Origin: CALDTK01 sp965215115
Lineage (GTDB): Bacteria; Bacteroidota; Bacteroidia; Chitinophagales; Saprospiraceae
Direction of reading: 5' to 3'
Assembly: GCA_965215115.1 (NCBI GenBank)
Contig: OZ244050.1
Coordinates: forward strand, 806,001-870,000
Length of the DNA: 64,000 nt
Made by a program: the position numbers and the translations under genes. A model generated the notes under the pieces. The model saw nothing but the letters and a program-made list of their open reading frames with translations. It ran no database searches and had not been told where the DNA came from. This document shows, piece after piece, positions 8,077 through 15,524 of the stretch. How positions within the stretch are numbered: position 1 is the first letter of the stretch; each line of letters opens with the position of its first letter.

Positions 8077-8535
8077 CTACCGGTCCAGCATCATCCCCAG
8101 CCCGTCCACGTCGTTGTGGGCCTGGTCCGACTCCGGCAGCGGCGACTCGCTCATGTCGGGTCCGAGCTCCTGCAGACGGTACACCTCGCCGGGCCGCTCG
8201 ATCGCGATCACCTTCGTGCCGCTCATCGCGATCGGGCAGCGGATCAGGTCGGTGTTGTGCAGCACCACGTTGCGCCAGTCCTCGAAGCCGAAGGTGCGCC
8301 CGGCGATGAGGGTGTCGTAGCGCTCGTCGTTCGGGTCGAAGATGTCGCGATTGCCCTCGCCGAGGCCCTCGAAGATCTGGGTCCAGATGTTGTAGGCGCT
8401 CGGAGCCTGGTCGAAGGGGAAGGCAAGGATTTCCTTGCCGGTGCCCTTGGCGTGCGCCACCGTCTTCTCGTGCGTGGTGTTGCCTTCGTTGTAGAAGATC
8501 ATGATCTGGTGGGGGTCGGTGTGCATCTCCTTCAT
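8077..8535 (-). CDS. ArsC/Spx-fold protein without the catalytic cysteine (copy 2)
   Basis: Seen: 152 residues from ATG 8535. An upstream ATG at 8613 would place the repeat-derived CSSCLLRVPRVP segment in the protein and is rejected. The first strand and loop, IMIFYNEGNTTHEKTVAHA, have Asn/Thr where ArsC has its Cys. LIRCPIAMSGTKVIAIERP is the conserved C-terminal segment. A central segment (EGLGEGNRDIFDPNDERYD) and an acidic tail (PDMSESPLPESDQAHNDVD) distinguish it from copy 1. Probably a non-enzymatic ArsC-fold protein; partner unknown. Confidence 0.75.
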   Translation of the reverse strand: MKEMHTDPHQIMIFYNEGNTTHEKTVAHAKGTGKEILAFPFDQAPSAYNIWTQIFEGLGEGNRDIFDPNDERYDTLIAGRTFGFEDWRNVVLHNTDLIRCPIAMSGTKVIAIERPGEVYRLQELGPDMSESPLPESDQAHNDVDGLGMMLDR

Positions 8536-8578
8536 GGGTGGGGCAACGTCCGGCGGGGAACCCATGTTCTGGGTTGGG

Positions 8579-8688
8579 ACACGAGGCACACGAAGAAGAC
8601 ACGAGGAGCACAAAGGGCGTGCGCTCCGGTCGACGGGCCGTCTAGCTTCGTGCGCCTCGTGTCTCCCTCGTGTCCTTCGTGTCCTTCA
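8579..8688. repeat. Intergenic inverted repeat of ACACGAGG/CGTGT-type units
   Basis: The left arm 8579-8614 (acacgaggcacacgaagaag...) and right arm 8646-8688 (cttcgtgcgcctcgtgtctc...) are imperfect reverse complements built from repeated 'cctcgtgt' and 'ccttcgtgt' units. They flank a 30-nt centre between two divergent genes. Similar C-T-T-C-G-T-G-T strings are common dispersed intergenic repeats in other bacteria (recollection). Confidence 0.6.
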
Positions 8689-8691
8689 TAC

Positions 8692-9366
8692 ATGCCCTAC
8701 ACCCTCGCCCCCGCCGAGCGCGACACTATCATCACCCACCTGCGCCGCGATCCGATCCTGCGCCCGATCGTCGACGAGTTGCCCTTCCCGGAAGATCGCG
8801 TGCACCTCAGCGAGGTCTACCCCGCGCTCCTGCGCGCCGTCGTCGGGCAGCAGGTGAGCACCAAGGCCGCCGCGGCCATCTACCGGCGCTTCCTGCGACT
8901 CTTCGACCTCGATGCCGACGACCCGCTCGCGAGGCCCGCGCCTGAAGTTTTGGCGAAAGCCGACCCGCTCGACCTCCGCAGCGCCGGACTCTCGCGCGGC
9001 AAGGCCGTGTACCTACAGGCGCTCGCCGAGTACTTCCTCGCTCACCCGGACGCCGAGTCGAGGCTCCGCGCCATGTCCGACGAGGCCGCCGTGGCCGAAC
9101 TCACCACCATCAAAGGCGTCGGACGGTGGACCGCCGAGATGACGCTGATCTTCGCGATGGGGCGCCAGGACCTCCTGCCCCTCGACGACCTCGCCATCTA
9201 CCAGTCGATCGTCGAGCTCTACGGCCTCGACCCGACCGCCAAGCCGCGCCAGCTCAAACCCGCCATGGCGGCCATCGCCGAGCACTGGCGCCCGTACCGC
9301 AGCGTGGCCTGCCTGTACCTCTACGGCTGGCGCAATCACCTGCGCCGGGGCGGAGGGAACATGTAG
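8692..9366 (+). CDS. DNA-3-methyladenine glycosylase II-like protein (HhH-GPD, AlkA family)
   Basis: Seen: 224 residues from ATG 8692. QQVSTKAAAAIYRR (about residue 45) is the typical AlkA helix. The helix-hairpin-helix TIKGVGRWTAEMTL (about residue 141) is followed by LPLDDLAI, whose aspartate is the expected catalytic residue of HhH-GPD glycosylases. There is no iron-sulfur cluster. Known role: excision of alkylated bases from DNA in base excision repair. It lies 24 bp upstream of an endonuclease III-like gene on the same strand, giving a small repair operon. Confidence 0.9.
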   Translation: MPYTLAPAERDTIITHLRRDPILRPIVDELPFPEDRVHLSEVYPALLRAVVGQQVSTKAAAAIYRRFLRLFDLDADDPLARPAPEVLAKADPLDLRSAGLSRGKAVYLQALAEYFLAHPDAESRLRAMSDEAAVAELTTIKGVGRWTAEMTLIFAMGRQDLLPLDDLAIYQSIVELYGLDPTAKPRQLKPAMAAIAEHWRPYRSVACLYLYGWRNHLRRGGGNM

Positions 9367-9390
9367 CCGCGAAAAAGGTGTTGGTAAGTT

Positions 9391-10149
9391 ATGGAATCGC
9401 CTACCGCTCAACTCGACTACCCCAACCCCCGCCTCGGCAAGCTGACGCGCGTCCTCGAGGACACCTACGGGCGCCAGCAGCGGTGGAGCGCGAAGTCCCC
9501 GATGGACCAGCTCATCGCGACCATCCTCTCGCAGCGCACCAACTACGCCGACGAGCGCACGGCCTTCAACAATTTGCTCGAGCGTTTCGGGGATTGGGAC
9601 GGGGTGGCTTCCGCCAAAACCGAGGACATCGAGGCCGAGATACAGACGACGCGCTACCCCGAGATCAAGGCGCCGCGCATCAAGGAGCTGCTGCAATTCT
9701 TGATCGCCGACAAGGGCGCGACGAACATGGACTTCCTGTACGAACTGAGCATCGACGAGGCCAACGCCTACATGCGGAGCCTGCCGGGCGTCGGGCCGAA
9801 GACGAGCACCTTCGTGCAACTCTTCAGTATGCGCCGCCCCGTACTGCCGGTCGATACGCACGTACACCGCACCACCTCGCGCATCGGGATCATCGGTCCG
9901 AAGGTGTCGCAGGCGAAGGCCCACGATCTACTCCTCGCGATGCTCCCGGTCGACGCGGGCGAGATCCTCAACTTCCACAAGCTCTTCTTCAAGCTCGGGC
10001 AGCGGGTGTGTCACTACGGCCGACCGAACTGCGAGGCCTGCCCCGTGAGCTTCGACTGCGACTACGCGCGGAACAACGGTCGCGCCGAGCACGCCAATCT
10101 AGCGGCTCAGCAGCAGCCGCTGGCCCACCTTGATGGTGTTGGCTCGTAG
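9391..10149 (+). CDS. Endonuclease III-like DNA glycosylase/AP lyase with 4Fe-4S cluster
   Basis: Seen: 252 residues. It has SPMDQLIATILSQRT, then the HhH motif LPGVGPKTSTF, whose Lys fits the catalytic lysine, then LPVDTHVHR with the catalytic Asp. CX7CX2CX5C (CHYGRPNCEACPVSFDC) fits the 4Fe-4S cluster loop, with cysteine spacing slightly different from E. coli Nth. Role: removal of oxidised pyrimidines and strand nicking. The last 17 codons overlap the 3' end of the convergent LysM gene (10099-10149). Confidence 0.9.
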   Translation: MESPTAQLDYPNPRLGKLTRVLEDTYGRQQRWSAKSPMDQLIATILSQRTNYADERTAFNNLLERFGDWDGVASAKTEDIEAEIQTTRYPEIKAPRIKELLQFLIADKGATNMDFLYELSIDEANAYMRSLPGVGPKTSTFVQLFSMRRPVLPVDTHVHRTTSRIGIIGPKVSQAKAHDLLLAMLPVDAGEILNFHKLFFKLGQRVCHYGRPNCEACPVSFDCDYARNNGRAEHANLAAQQQPLAHLDGVGS

Positions 10150-11664
10150 GCCGTTGAGGGCCTTGATCTCCTCGATGGAGACGCCGCTCGTGCGACTGAT
10201 GCCGTAGAGCGTGTCGTTCGGCCGGACCGTGACGTAGCGCGCGATGGTGCGGCCGGGCGTCCGCGATGCAGCTGGTTTTGAAGTCTGTGGTGAGGTGCTG
10301 GGGTGCGGGGTGCTTGGGTGCGGGGTGCTGGGGTGCGGGGTGCTTGGGTGCGGGGTGCTTGGGCGTGAGACGGGCGGCAGTTCGATTACCTCGACGCGGT
10401 CGGGATTCGTGGTGCTACGCGAGGGGGGTGTGGCCGAGGAGCTGGCAGAGGCGGTCGTGGCGGGTCCGCTCGTCGGCTCGCTCGGTGCCGACTTATCTGG
10501 TTGAGTCGAACGTTGCAGCCCTTCGATCTCCTGGCGGCGGCGGGCGGACGGGGTGACGGCCACCTCGTCGCTGCTACGGCGGCGGCCGCGGATCACGATC
10601 TCCTGCCCGGCGTTCGGCTCGCGGCCCACGGCGATGTAGTTGCGGGCGCGCAGGCCAGCGGTGGTGACGCCGTAGCGGTCGGCGACGGCCTGGAGGTCCT
10701 CGTCGGCGGCGACGCGGTGGATTTTGGCGCGACCGCGGAAGGCGTCGCGCTTAGGCTGGAGGAAGACGCGCTGCCCGGCGGTAAGTCCGCTGCGGCGGGA
10801 GTTGAGGGTCTCGTTGTAGCGCGTGAGCTCGCTGATGTTGCGATCGACACGGCGCGCGAGTTCGGCGACAGTTTCGCCGGGGAGGGCCGTGGCGTAGTCG
10901 ACGTCGTTGACGGTTTCGATGGCGGCAGTCGCGGCGACCGCGGTGGGTTTTGCGGAAACGCTACCCTGCGAACTCCCGCCGCTCGACGCACCGGCGGCCC
11001 TGCCGGAAGTCTTGCCGGAAGTCTTGCCGTGGGAGGCGCCCGTGAGCACGGGGCGTCGGTCGCGTGGGCTTGGCTTGGACGGTTTTGCCCCCGAGGCGTA
11101 CAAATCGGGATTGGCGGACAGGATCGTCACGTCCTGATCGTAGCGGTAGAGTTCGTACGTCTCGATGATCTCGATGAGCTTGTGGGCGTAGCTCGAGGAG
11201 GTTGCGTAGCCGGCGGATTTGAGGCCGCGCGCCCACCCGCGGTAGTCCGTGATATCGAGTTCGAAGAGCCTGGCGTAGCGCGAGGAGCCGACGAGGAAGG
11301 CCGAGTGATCGGCGTAGCTCTCGGCGGGGTGGTCGTAGGCGCGGAAGCAACTCTCGACGAGGCGGCCGCCGTGGTAGTCGTCGTCCTCGCGGTGGTGCGT
11401 GGCGCCGGTCCAACCGTTGCTGCACTTGATGCCGAAGTGGTTGTTGGACTCGCGGGCGAGTTCGCTGGTGCCGGCCCCGGACTCCAGCAATCCCTGGGCG
11501 AGCGTGATGGAGGCGGGGATGCGCGCGTTCTGCATCTCGGCGACGGCCAGCGGGGCGTAGGTCGTGACGTAGTCGCGGTAGCGTTCGTTGGTGTCGTCCT
11601 GGGAGCTGGCGGCAGTGGCGAAGGTGGCCGCCAAGAGGCAGCAGGCGGTGATTTCGATTCTCAT
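10099..11664 (-). CDS. Secreted glucosaminidase (GH73) with LysM repeats
   Basis: Seen: 521 residues with signal peptide (cleavage near AASS-QDD). Residues about 25-165 form a GH73/FlgJ-type N-acetylglucosaminidase domain: ITLAQGLLESGAGTSELA carries the catalytic Glu, then NNHFGIKC and SYADHSAFL. Two LysM-like segments lie at about 250-360 (YATALPGETVAELARRVD; KIHRVAADEDLQAVADRYG). A clear LysM ends the protein (YVTVRPNDTLYGISRTSG ... IKVGQRLLLSR). The linker before it contains about four PSTPH units encoded by a 15-bp tandem repeat. Role: peptidoglycan cleavage in wall remodelling. The final codons overlap the end of the endonuclease III-like gene. Confidence 0.92.
   Translation of the reverse strand: MRIEITACCLLAATFATAASSQDDTNERYRDYVTTYAPLAVAEMQNARIPASITLAQGLLESGAGTSELARESNNHFGIKCSNGWTGATHHREDDDYHGGRLVESCFRAYDHPAESYADHSAFLVGSSRYARLFELDITDYRGWARGLKSAGYATSSSYAHKLIEIIETYELYRYDQDVTILSANPDLYASGAKPSKPSPRDRRPVLTGASHGKTSGKTSGRAAGASSGGSSQGSVSAKPTAVAATAAIETVNDVDYATALPGETVAELARRVDRNISELTRYNETLNSRRSGLTAGQRVFLQPKRDAFRGRAKIHRVAADEDLQAVADRYGVTTAGLRARNYIAVGREPNAGQEIVIRGRRRSSDEVAVTPSARRRQEIEGLQRSTQPDKSAPSEPTSGPATTASASSSATPPSRSTTNPDRVEVIELPPVSRPSTPHPSTPHPSTPHPSTPHPSTSPQTSKPAASRTPGRTIARYVTVRPNDTLYGISRTSGVSIEEIKALNGLRANTIKVGQRLLLSR
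10295..10362. repeat. 15-bp tandem repeat encoding PSTPH units
   Basis: About four copies of gtgcttgggtgcggg-like units lie within the linker between the middle LysM-like segments and the C-terminal LysM of the glucosaminidase gene. The unit belongs to the same GGGGTGC family as 6191-6234. Confidence 0.85.
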
Positions 11665-11811
11665 ATCTGTGTTTGCTAACGAGTGTTCTCAAAGGCGCAT
11701 TACCGAGATCCGGGTACGGTAACGCGACCTTTTCCTACGGCCGATTGCAAACTGGGGTTGCGCCGAAAGCAGAAAAGACGTATGGTAGAATCGTGCAGAC
11801 GTCTGGCCTAA

Positions 11812-12897
11812 TTAGTCGATGCTCCCACGTTCGATGGCGCGTCGGGCGCGCAGCAACAGGTAGTCGACCACGGCCCCGAGCTTCGCAAAGCGTTGATCCT
11901 GAGTGTATCCGCCGACGTAGCGCGCGTAGATCTGCTGCACGATCCCGGCGATCTTGACGTTGCCGAACACGTAGTAATACAGCATGCCCTCGCGCGTCAC
12001 CGCGTCTCCGACGTGCGCGAAGTACGTTTCCACAAGTTCGTCCCGACGTGGACAACCCGGCAGGTGCGTCGCGTTCATCCCGAGAAACGGCATCTCCGCC
12101 ACCTCCTCCGGGTGCGCCCAGTAGGCGAGCGTGAGGCCGAGGTCCATGAGCGGGTGCCCGACGGTGCACATCTCCCAGTCGAGGACGCAGGCCACTTCCG
12201 TGAAAACGCCCTCCGCGAAGACGACATTATCGAATTTGTAGTCGTTGTGGACGAGGCAGCCGGCGCGGTCGGCGGGCATCTGCTTTCGCAAAAACGCACT
12301 GAGGTCGCCGAGGTCACCCACGTCGGGGGTGCGCGCGCGCTCGTAGCGCTTGATCCAACCCTCTACTTGGCGCTCGACGTAGCCGGTCGCCGAACCGAGG
12401 TCCGCGAGCGACGAACCGGCGATCGGCAAGCGGTGCAGCGCGGCCAGGGTCTCGACGAGGGCCACGGAGGCCGCGGTGAGTTCGGCGCTCGACAAGGCAC
12501 CACCCGTGGCCGCGCGGATGATCTGCCCCTCGACGAAACCCATCAGGTAGAAAGGCGCCCCCAGGGTTCGCTCGTCTTCGCAGAGGGCCACGGGCAGCGG
12601 GGCGAGGGACGGGTTTTGCGGAAGCGCACTCCCTACCTGCGCCAAGCCCTCCAGCACCCGGTACTCCCGGACCATATCGTGTGCCTTCGCCGCGCGCGGG
12701 CCGAAGGGTGGGCGACGCAGGACGAGCTTTCGGCCCTCACCTTCCAATAGATACGTCAGGTTAGAATACCCGCTTTTGAATTGGCGAACGTAGCTCAAAG
12801 GTCCGAAGGACAGGACGGACGCATCGATGAAGGTCTGTAGGGCATCGAGGTCGAGGGCCTCGCCTGGGCGGGCGTCCTGCTGGGTGTAGGTGGGCAT
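11812..12897 (-). CDS. Aminoglycoside-phosphotransferase-like kinase (ACAD10/11 N-domain type)
   Basis: Seen: 361 residues. It begins with FKSGYSNLTYLLEGEGRKLVLRRPP, the nucleotide-binding lobe. LVHNDYKFDNVVF (about residue 217) is the Brenner-type catalytic loop HxDxxxxN, and VLDWEMCTVGHPLMDLG (about 240) is the metal-binding motif. Family members fused to or encoded near acyl-CoA dehydrogenases phosphorylate hydroxyacyl groups; a drug-resistance role is unlikely. No acyl-CoA dehydrogenase is in the window, so the substrate is inferred only from subfamily resemblance. It is separated by 147 bp from the glucosaminidase gene on the same strand. Confidence 0.85.
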   Translation of the reverse strand: MPTYTQQDARPGEALDLDALQTFIDASVLSFGPLSYVRQFKSGYSNLTYLLEGEGRKLVLRRPPFGPRAAKAHDMVREYRVLEGLAQVGSALPQNPSLAPLPVALCEDERTLGAPFYLMGFVEGQIIRAATGGALSSAELTAASVALVETLAALHRLPIAGSSLADLGSATGYVERQVEGWIKRYERARTPDVGDLGDLSAFLRKQMPADRAGCLVHNDYKFDNVVFAEGVFTEVACVLDWEMCTVGHPLMDLGLTLAYWAHPEEVAEMPFLGMNATHLPGCPRRDELVETYFAHVGDAVTREGMLYYYVFGNVKIAGIVQQIYARYVGGYTQDQRFAKLGAVVDYLLLRARRAIERGSID

Positions 12898-13097
12898 GGC
12901 GGGAAGCTATTGCCGGTCACTGAATAAAACACGCCCCCACAGCACCCAACCCGCGGCAGCTAATGACAAAGCGCTGCGCAGCTGGCTCCGCTTGTTCCCC
13001 CACCGGGAGCGTGACTTGGGAAGGGACCCAAGTCTAAGCAGTAGAGATACAACCCAGGCACCGGTGAGGTAAAATTCACATTATCTCAAACGCCGAA

Positions 13098-13126
13098 AGC
13101 CCGACCTGCGCTAAGCAGATCGGGCT
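13098..13126 (-). terminator. Rho-independent-like terminator downstream of the RRM gene
   Basis: AGCCCGACCTGC (13098-13109) and GCAGATCGGGCT (13115-13126) form a 12-bp stem with one mismatch and a 5-nt loop. On the minus strand it is followed by a T-rich stretch. A second short hairpin, GTAGCGC/GCGCTAC, lies at 13145-13163 just after the stop codon. The remaining 12898-13097 holds the element related to 6285-6365 and nothing else supportable. Confidence 0.65.
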
Positions 13127-13169
13127 CGAGGCTCGTCCAAGACCGTAGCGCTAGCTGCGCTACGTCTCG

Positions 13170-13727
13170 CTAGTAATCGTCGTTGTAGCCGCCGCGATCG
13201 GAATCGCCGCCGCGTCCACCGCCGGAGCGTCCGCCGCGGTCGTTGCCGTAGCCCCCGCCGCCGCGACTCCCGCGGTCACTGCCGCCGCCGTAGCCGCCGG
13301 AGCGACCGCCGCGGTCACCGCCGCCGCCACCGTATCCGCCGCCGCCGGAGCGACCGCCACGGTCACCGCCGCCGCCGGAGTAACCTCCACCGCCGCCGCC
13401 GCCGTAGCCACCGCCACCGGAGCGTCCGCCCCCGTAACCGCCGCCGCCGCCGCCGCGGTTAAATCCGCCCCCTCCGCCGCGCTCCTCGCGGGGGCGGGCT
13501 TCCTTGACGATGATGTTACGACCCTCGAAGTCGGCATCGTTCAGCTGCTCGATGGCAGCATTGGCTTCTTCGGCGTCGGACATCTCGACGAAGCCGAAGC
13601 CGCGCGAGCGACCGGTTTCGCGGTCGAGGACCACTTTGGCGGAGTCAACCGACCCGAACTGCTCAAAAAGCGCTCGCAGATCATCGTCCGTGGACGAGAA
13701 ATTGAGGCTAGCAACAAAAATGTTCAT
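13170..13727 (-). CDS. Glycine-rich RRM RNA-binding protein
   Basis: Seen: 185 residues from ATG 13727; the open frame extends to 13781 but the added residues are not conserved in type. Residues 1-80 form one RNA-recognition motif: RNP2 is IFVASL at the N-terminus and RNP1 is RGFGFVEM at about residue 42. Residues about 85-185 are a Gly/Arg/Ser/Tyr-rich low-complexity tail made of GGGGYGGG and DRGGRSGG repeats. Such proteins in cyanobacteria and Bacteroidota are cold- or stress-related RNA chaperones. A terminator lies downstream; the start region has a long upstream leader. Confidence 0.93.
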   Translation of the reverse strand: MNIFVASLNFSSTDDDLRALFEQFGSVDSAKVVLDRETGRSRGFGFVEMSDAEEANAAIEQLNDADFEGRNIIVKEARPREERGGGGGFNRGGGGGGYGGGRSGGGGYGGGGGGGYSGGGGDRGGRSGGGGYGGGGGDRGGRSGGYGGGSDRGSRGGGGYGNDRGGRSGGGRGGDSDRGGYNDDY

Positions 13728-14057
13728 TAAAACAACTACTGAAAAGTGAAAAAACGTAGTCCTCGTGAAGCACGAGCACACGCCCGGGCCGATGAGAACG
13801 GCAAGACAAAGGAACGCAGAAATCTGGCTACCGGGGGAGGACCCTCCCGGAGCGATGCTGAAACCCGCGGCGACACGCCGCTTTCGGCATACACGGGTCT
13901 AACTAGAATATGGCAGATAAGGTTCCCGGACGACACAAAATAATTTGCCCCCGCACAATACGCCGCCGCCCCCCGGCCTGCCCACCCCCACCCCGACTGA
14001 ACCGCGGCGCCGCGCGCGGTGCTACTAGTCGTACAAACACCCTAACCCACACCCGCC
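13728..14057. other. Intergenic region between divergent RRM and DUF937 genes
   Basis: A 330-bp stretch with no gene I can support. It contains a CCGGGGGAGG/ACCCTCCCGG hairpin at about 13831-13850 and a C-rich run followed by a palindrome (accgcggcgccgcgcgcggt) near 14000-14022. The first could lie in a structured leader of the RRM mRNA, as is common for cold-shock genes; this is a guess. No confident -33/-7 pair was found on either strand. Confidence 0.4.
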
Positions 14058-14717
14058 ATGAGCCCCCTCGAAATCCTCGCCCGCCAACTCGACCCACAGA
14101 CCGTCTCCCAACTCGGGCAGCGCATGGGCGCCAGCCCCCAGCAGACCCAGGCCGCCACCGCGGGCATCGTCCAGACCCTGCTCGGCGCCATGGCGCGCAA
14201 CGTCCAGAACGACCCCCGCCAGGCCCGCCAGATCGAGTCCGCCCTGGAGCGCGACAACCATGCCTCCCTGCTCGACAACATCGGCTCCCTGCTCGGCAGC
14301 GGCGGCGGCAACCCCGTCTCCAACTTCGGCAACGCCCGCGCCACCAACGGCATGGGCATCCTGCAGCACATCCTCGGCAACAAGACCGGCCGCGTCGCCG
14401 ACCAGGTGTCGAAGAGCTCCGGGATGAGCACCGCGCAGGTCGGCCAGCTCATGATCATGCTCGCGCCCCTCGTCATGGGGGCCCTCGGCAAGGCCCGGCA
14501 GTCGCAGCCGCCACAGTCCAGCGGCGGCATCGGCGACATCCTCGGCGCCGTGCTCGGGGGCGGGGGGATGTTCGGTGGCCCGCAGGCCGCCCCGCAGCAG
14601 GTCGGCACCTCGGATCGCTTCCTCAACGCCGTGCTCGACCGCAACGGCGACGGCAACACCTCCGACGACCTCATGTCGATGGGGGCGCAGCTGCTGGGGG
14701 GGATGTTCTCGCGGTAG
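14058..14717 (+). CDS. DUF937 protein with EF-hand/dockerin-like C-terminal loop
   Basis: Seen: 219 residues. Residues about 1-155 match the DUF937 (YidB-like) family: QLGQRMGASPQQTQAATAG and the second, similar helix pair VSKSSGMSTAQVGQLMIML. Gly/Gln/Pro-rich stretches follow. Near the C-terminus, LDRNGDGNTSDDL (about residue 195) has D-x-N-x-D-x-N spacing typical of a calcium-binding EF-hand or dockerin loop. No signal peptide is seen. The function of DUF937 is unknown. It stands alone on the plus strand. Confidence 0.85.
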   Translation: MSPLEILARQLDPQTVSQLGQRMGASPQQTQAATAGIVQTLLGAMARNVQNDPRQARQIESALERDNHASLLDNIGSLLGSGGGNPVSNFGNARATNGMGILQHILGNKTGRVADQVSKSSGMSTAQVGQLMIMLAPLVMGALGKARQSQPPQSSGGIGDILGAVLGGGGMFGGPQAAPQQVGTSDRFLNAVLDRNGDGNTSDDLMSMGAQLLGGMFSR

Positions 14718-14787
14718 GGGGGCTAGGGACTTCGAGCACGGAGGCAATTACCTATCTTCACGGCCTGAAGCTTACTACCACATTGCC

Positions 14788-15009
14788 ATGGATCGTATAC
14801 AACAAGTTATGGCGGGGGTACTGTCTGTTTTTAGCTTTGGCGCCCATCCCGCTCCTCAGCCGCGAATCGACTTGCGCCGTCTTGTTTATTCCTCGGCCGA
14901 GGCGCAATCGCGTGACTGCATGGCGCTAAAAACAGATTTCCAGCTGGCAATCAACGAGTTAAGTCACACAGGTCCAGGTTCCGAACAGACTAGTAATGGC
15001 CAGGCGTAA
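14788..15009 (+). CDS. Small hypothetical protein, coupled to the DUF2335 gene
   Basis: Seen: 73 residues from ATG 14788, overlapping the DUF2335 start by 14 bp in another frame, so coupled translation is likely. The sequence (MDRIQQVMAGVLSVFSFG..., SSAEAQSRDCMALKTDFQL) has no signal peptide or clear domain. Base composition is visibly lower in GC than both neighbouring genes, as for its partner, suggesting the pair arrived together. I do not recognise its family. Confidence 0.6.
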   Translation: MDRIQQVMAGVLSVFSFGAHPAPQPRIDLRRLVYSSAEAQSRDCMALKTDFQLAINELSHTGPGSEQTSNGQA

Positions 15010-15418
15010 CGTTCAGCCGCCTGGGAAGCCTCCGCCGGGTGGACACCCGGCGAAGTCAACGGTGTTCCAAGCTTCGTCAAGCTACTCCGGACCTGTCCCC
15101 GCTCCGGAGCAGCTGCAACGCTACGAGCAGATCCAACCGGGATTCGCGGAGCGTCTAATCCAAATGGCAGAGCGGGAGCAAGCCCACCGGCACGCTAAGG
15201 AGTTGAAGATCGTAGAAATCGAGCGGGACGTTGCGGCCTTCCCGAGACTCGGTCAGTGGCTGGGATTCCTCCTTGCAGTGGTCTGCCTATCTGCATCTGC
15301 ATACTTCTTCTCGATCGGCAACGAGAAGGCCGGATTCGCATTCATCGGCGCATTAGGCGCAGGTATCCTCACCGCCTTCGTCACCGGGCAAATCAGTAAG
15401 CGGGAAGCAAGTAGCTAA
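14996..15418 (+). CDS. DUF2335 membrane protein
   Basis: Seen: 140 residues. A Pro/Ser-rich N-terminus is followed by the hallmark PGFAERLIQMAEREQAHRH (about residue 48) and a charged helix. Two transmembrane segments follow: WLGFLLAVVCLSASAYFF (about 84-104) and AGFAFIGALGAGILTAFV (about 110-130). DUF2335 proteins are small predicted inner-membrane proteins of unknown function, often sporadic in distribution. With the overlapping 73-residue gene it forms a compact two-gene, lower-GC unit. The following 106 bp (15419-15524) carry only a short direct repeat (gcacggcagacg) and a gggggccctccccc palindrome. Confidence 0.85.
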   Translation: MARRNVQPPGKPPPGGHPAKSTVFQASSSYSGPVPAPEQLQRYEQIQPGFAERLIQMAEREQAHRHAKELKIVEIERDVAAFPRLGQWLGFLLAVVCLSASAYFFSIGNEKAGFAFIGALGAGILTAFVTGQISKREASS

Positions 15419-15524
15419 AGCTAGCGCCGAAAGCACGGCAGACGAGCACGGCAGACGGGCAACGCCGCAGGCCATCGGCTCGCCAGCGGGGGCCCTCCCC
15501 CATTGGGTCGCTGCAGGCCTACTC

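Noticed and set aside
10295..10362. CRISPR-like short repeats
   Set aside because: Contiguous 15-bp units in frame within a protein linker, no spacers.
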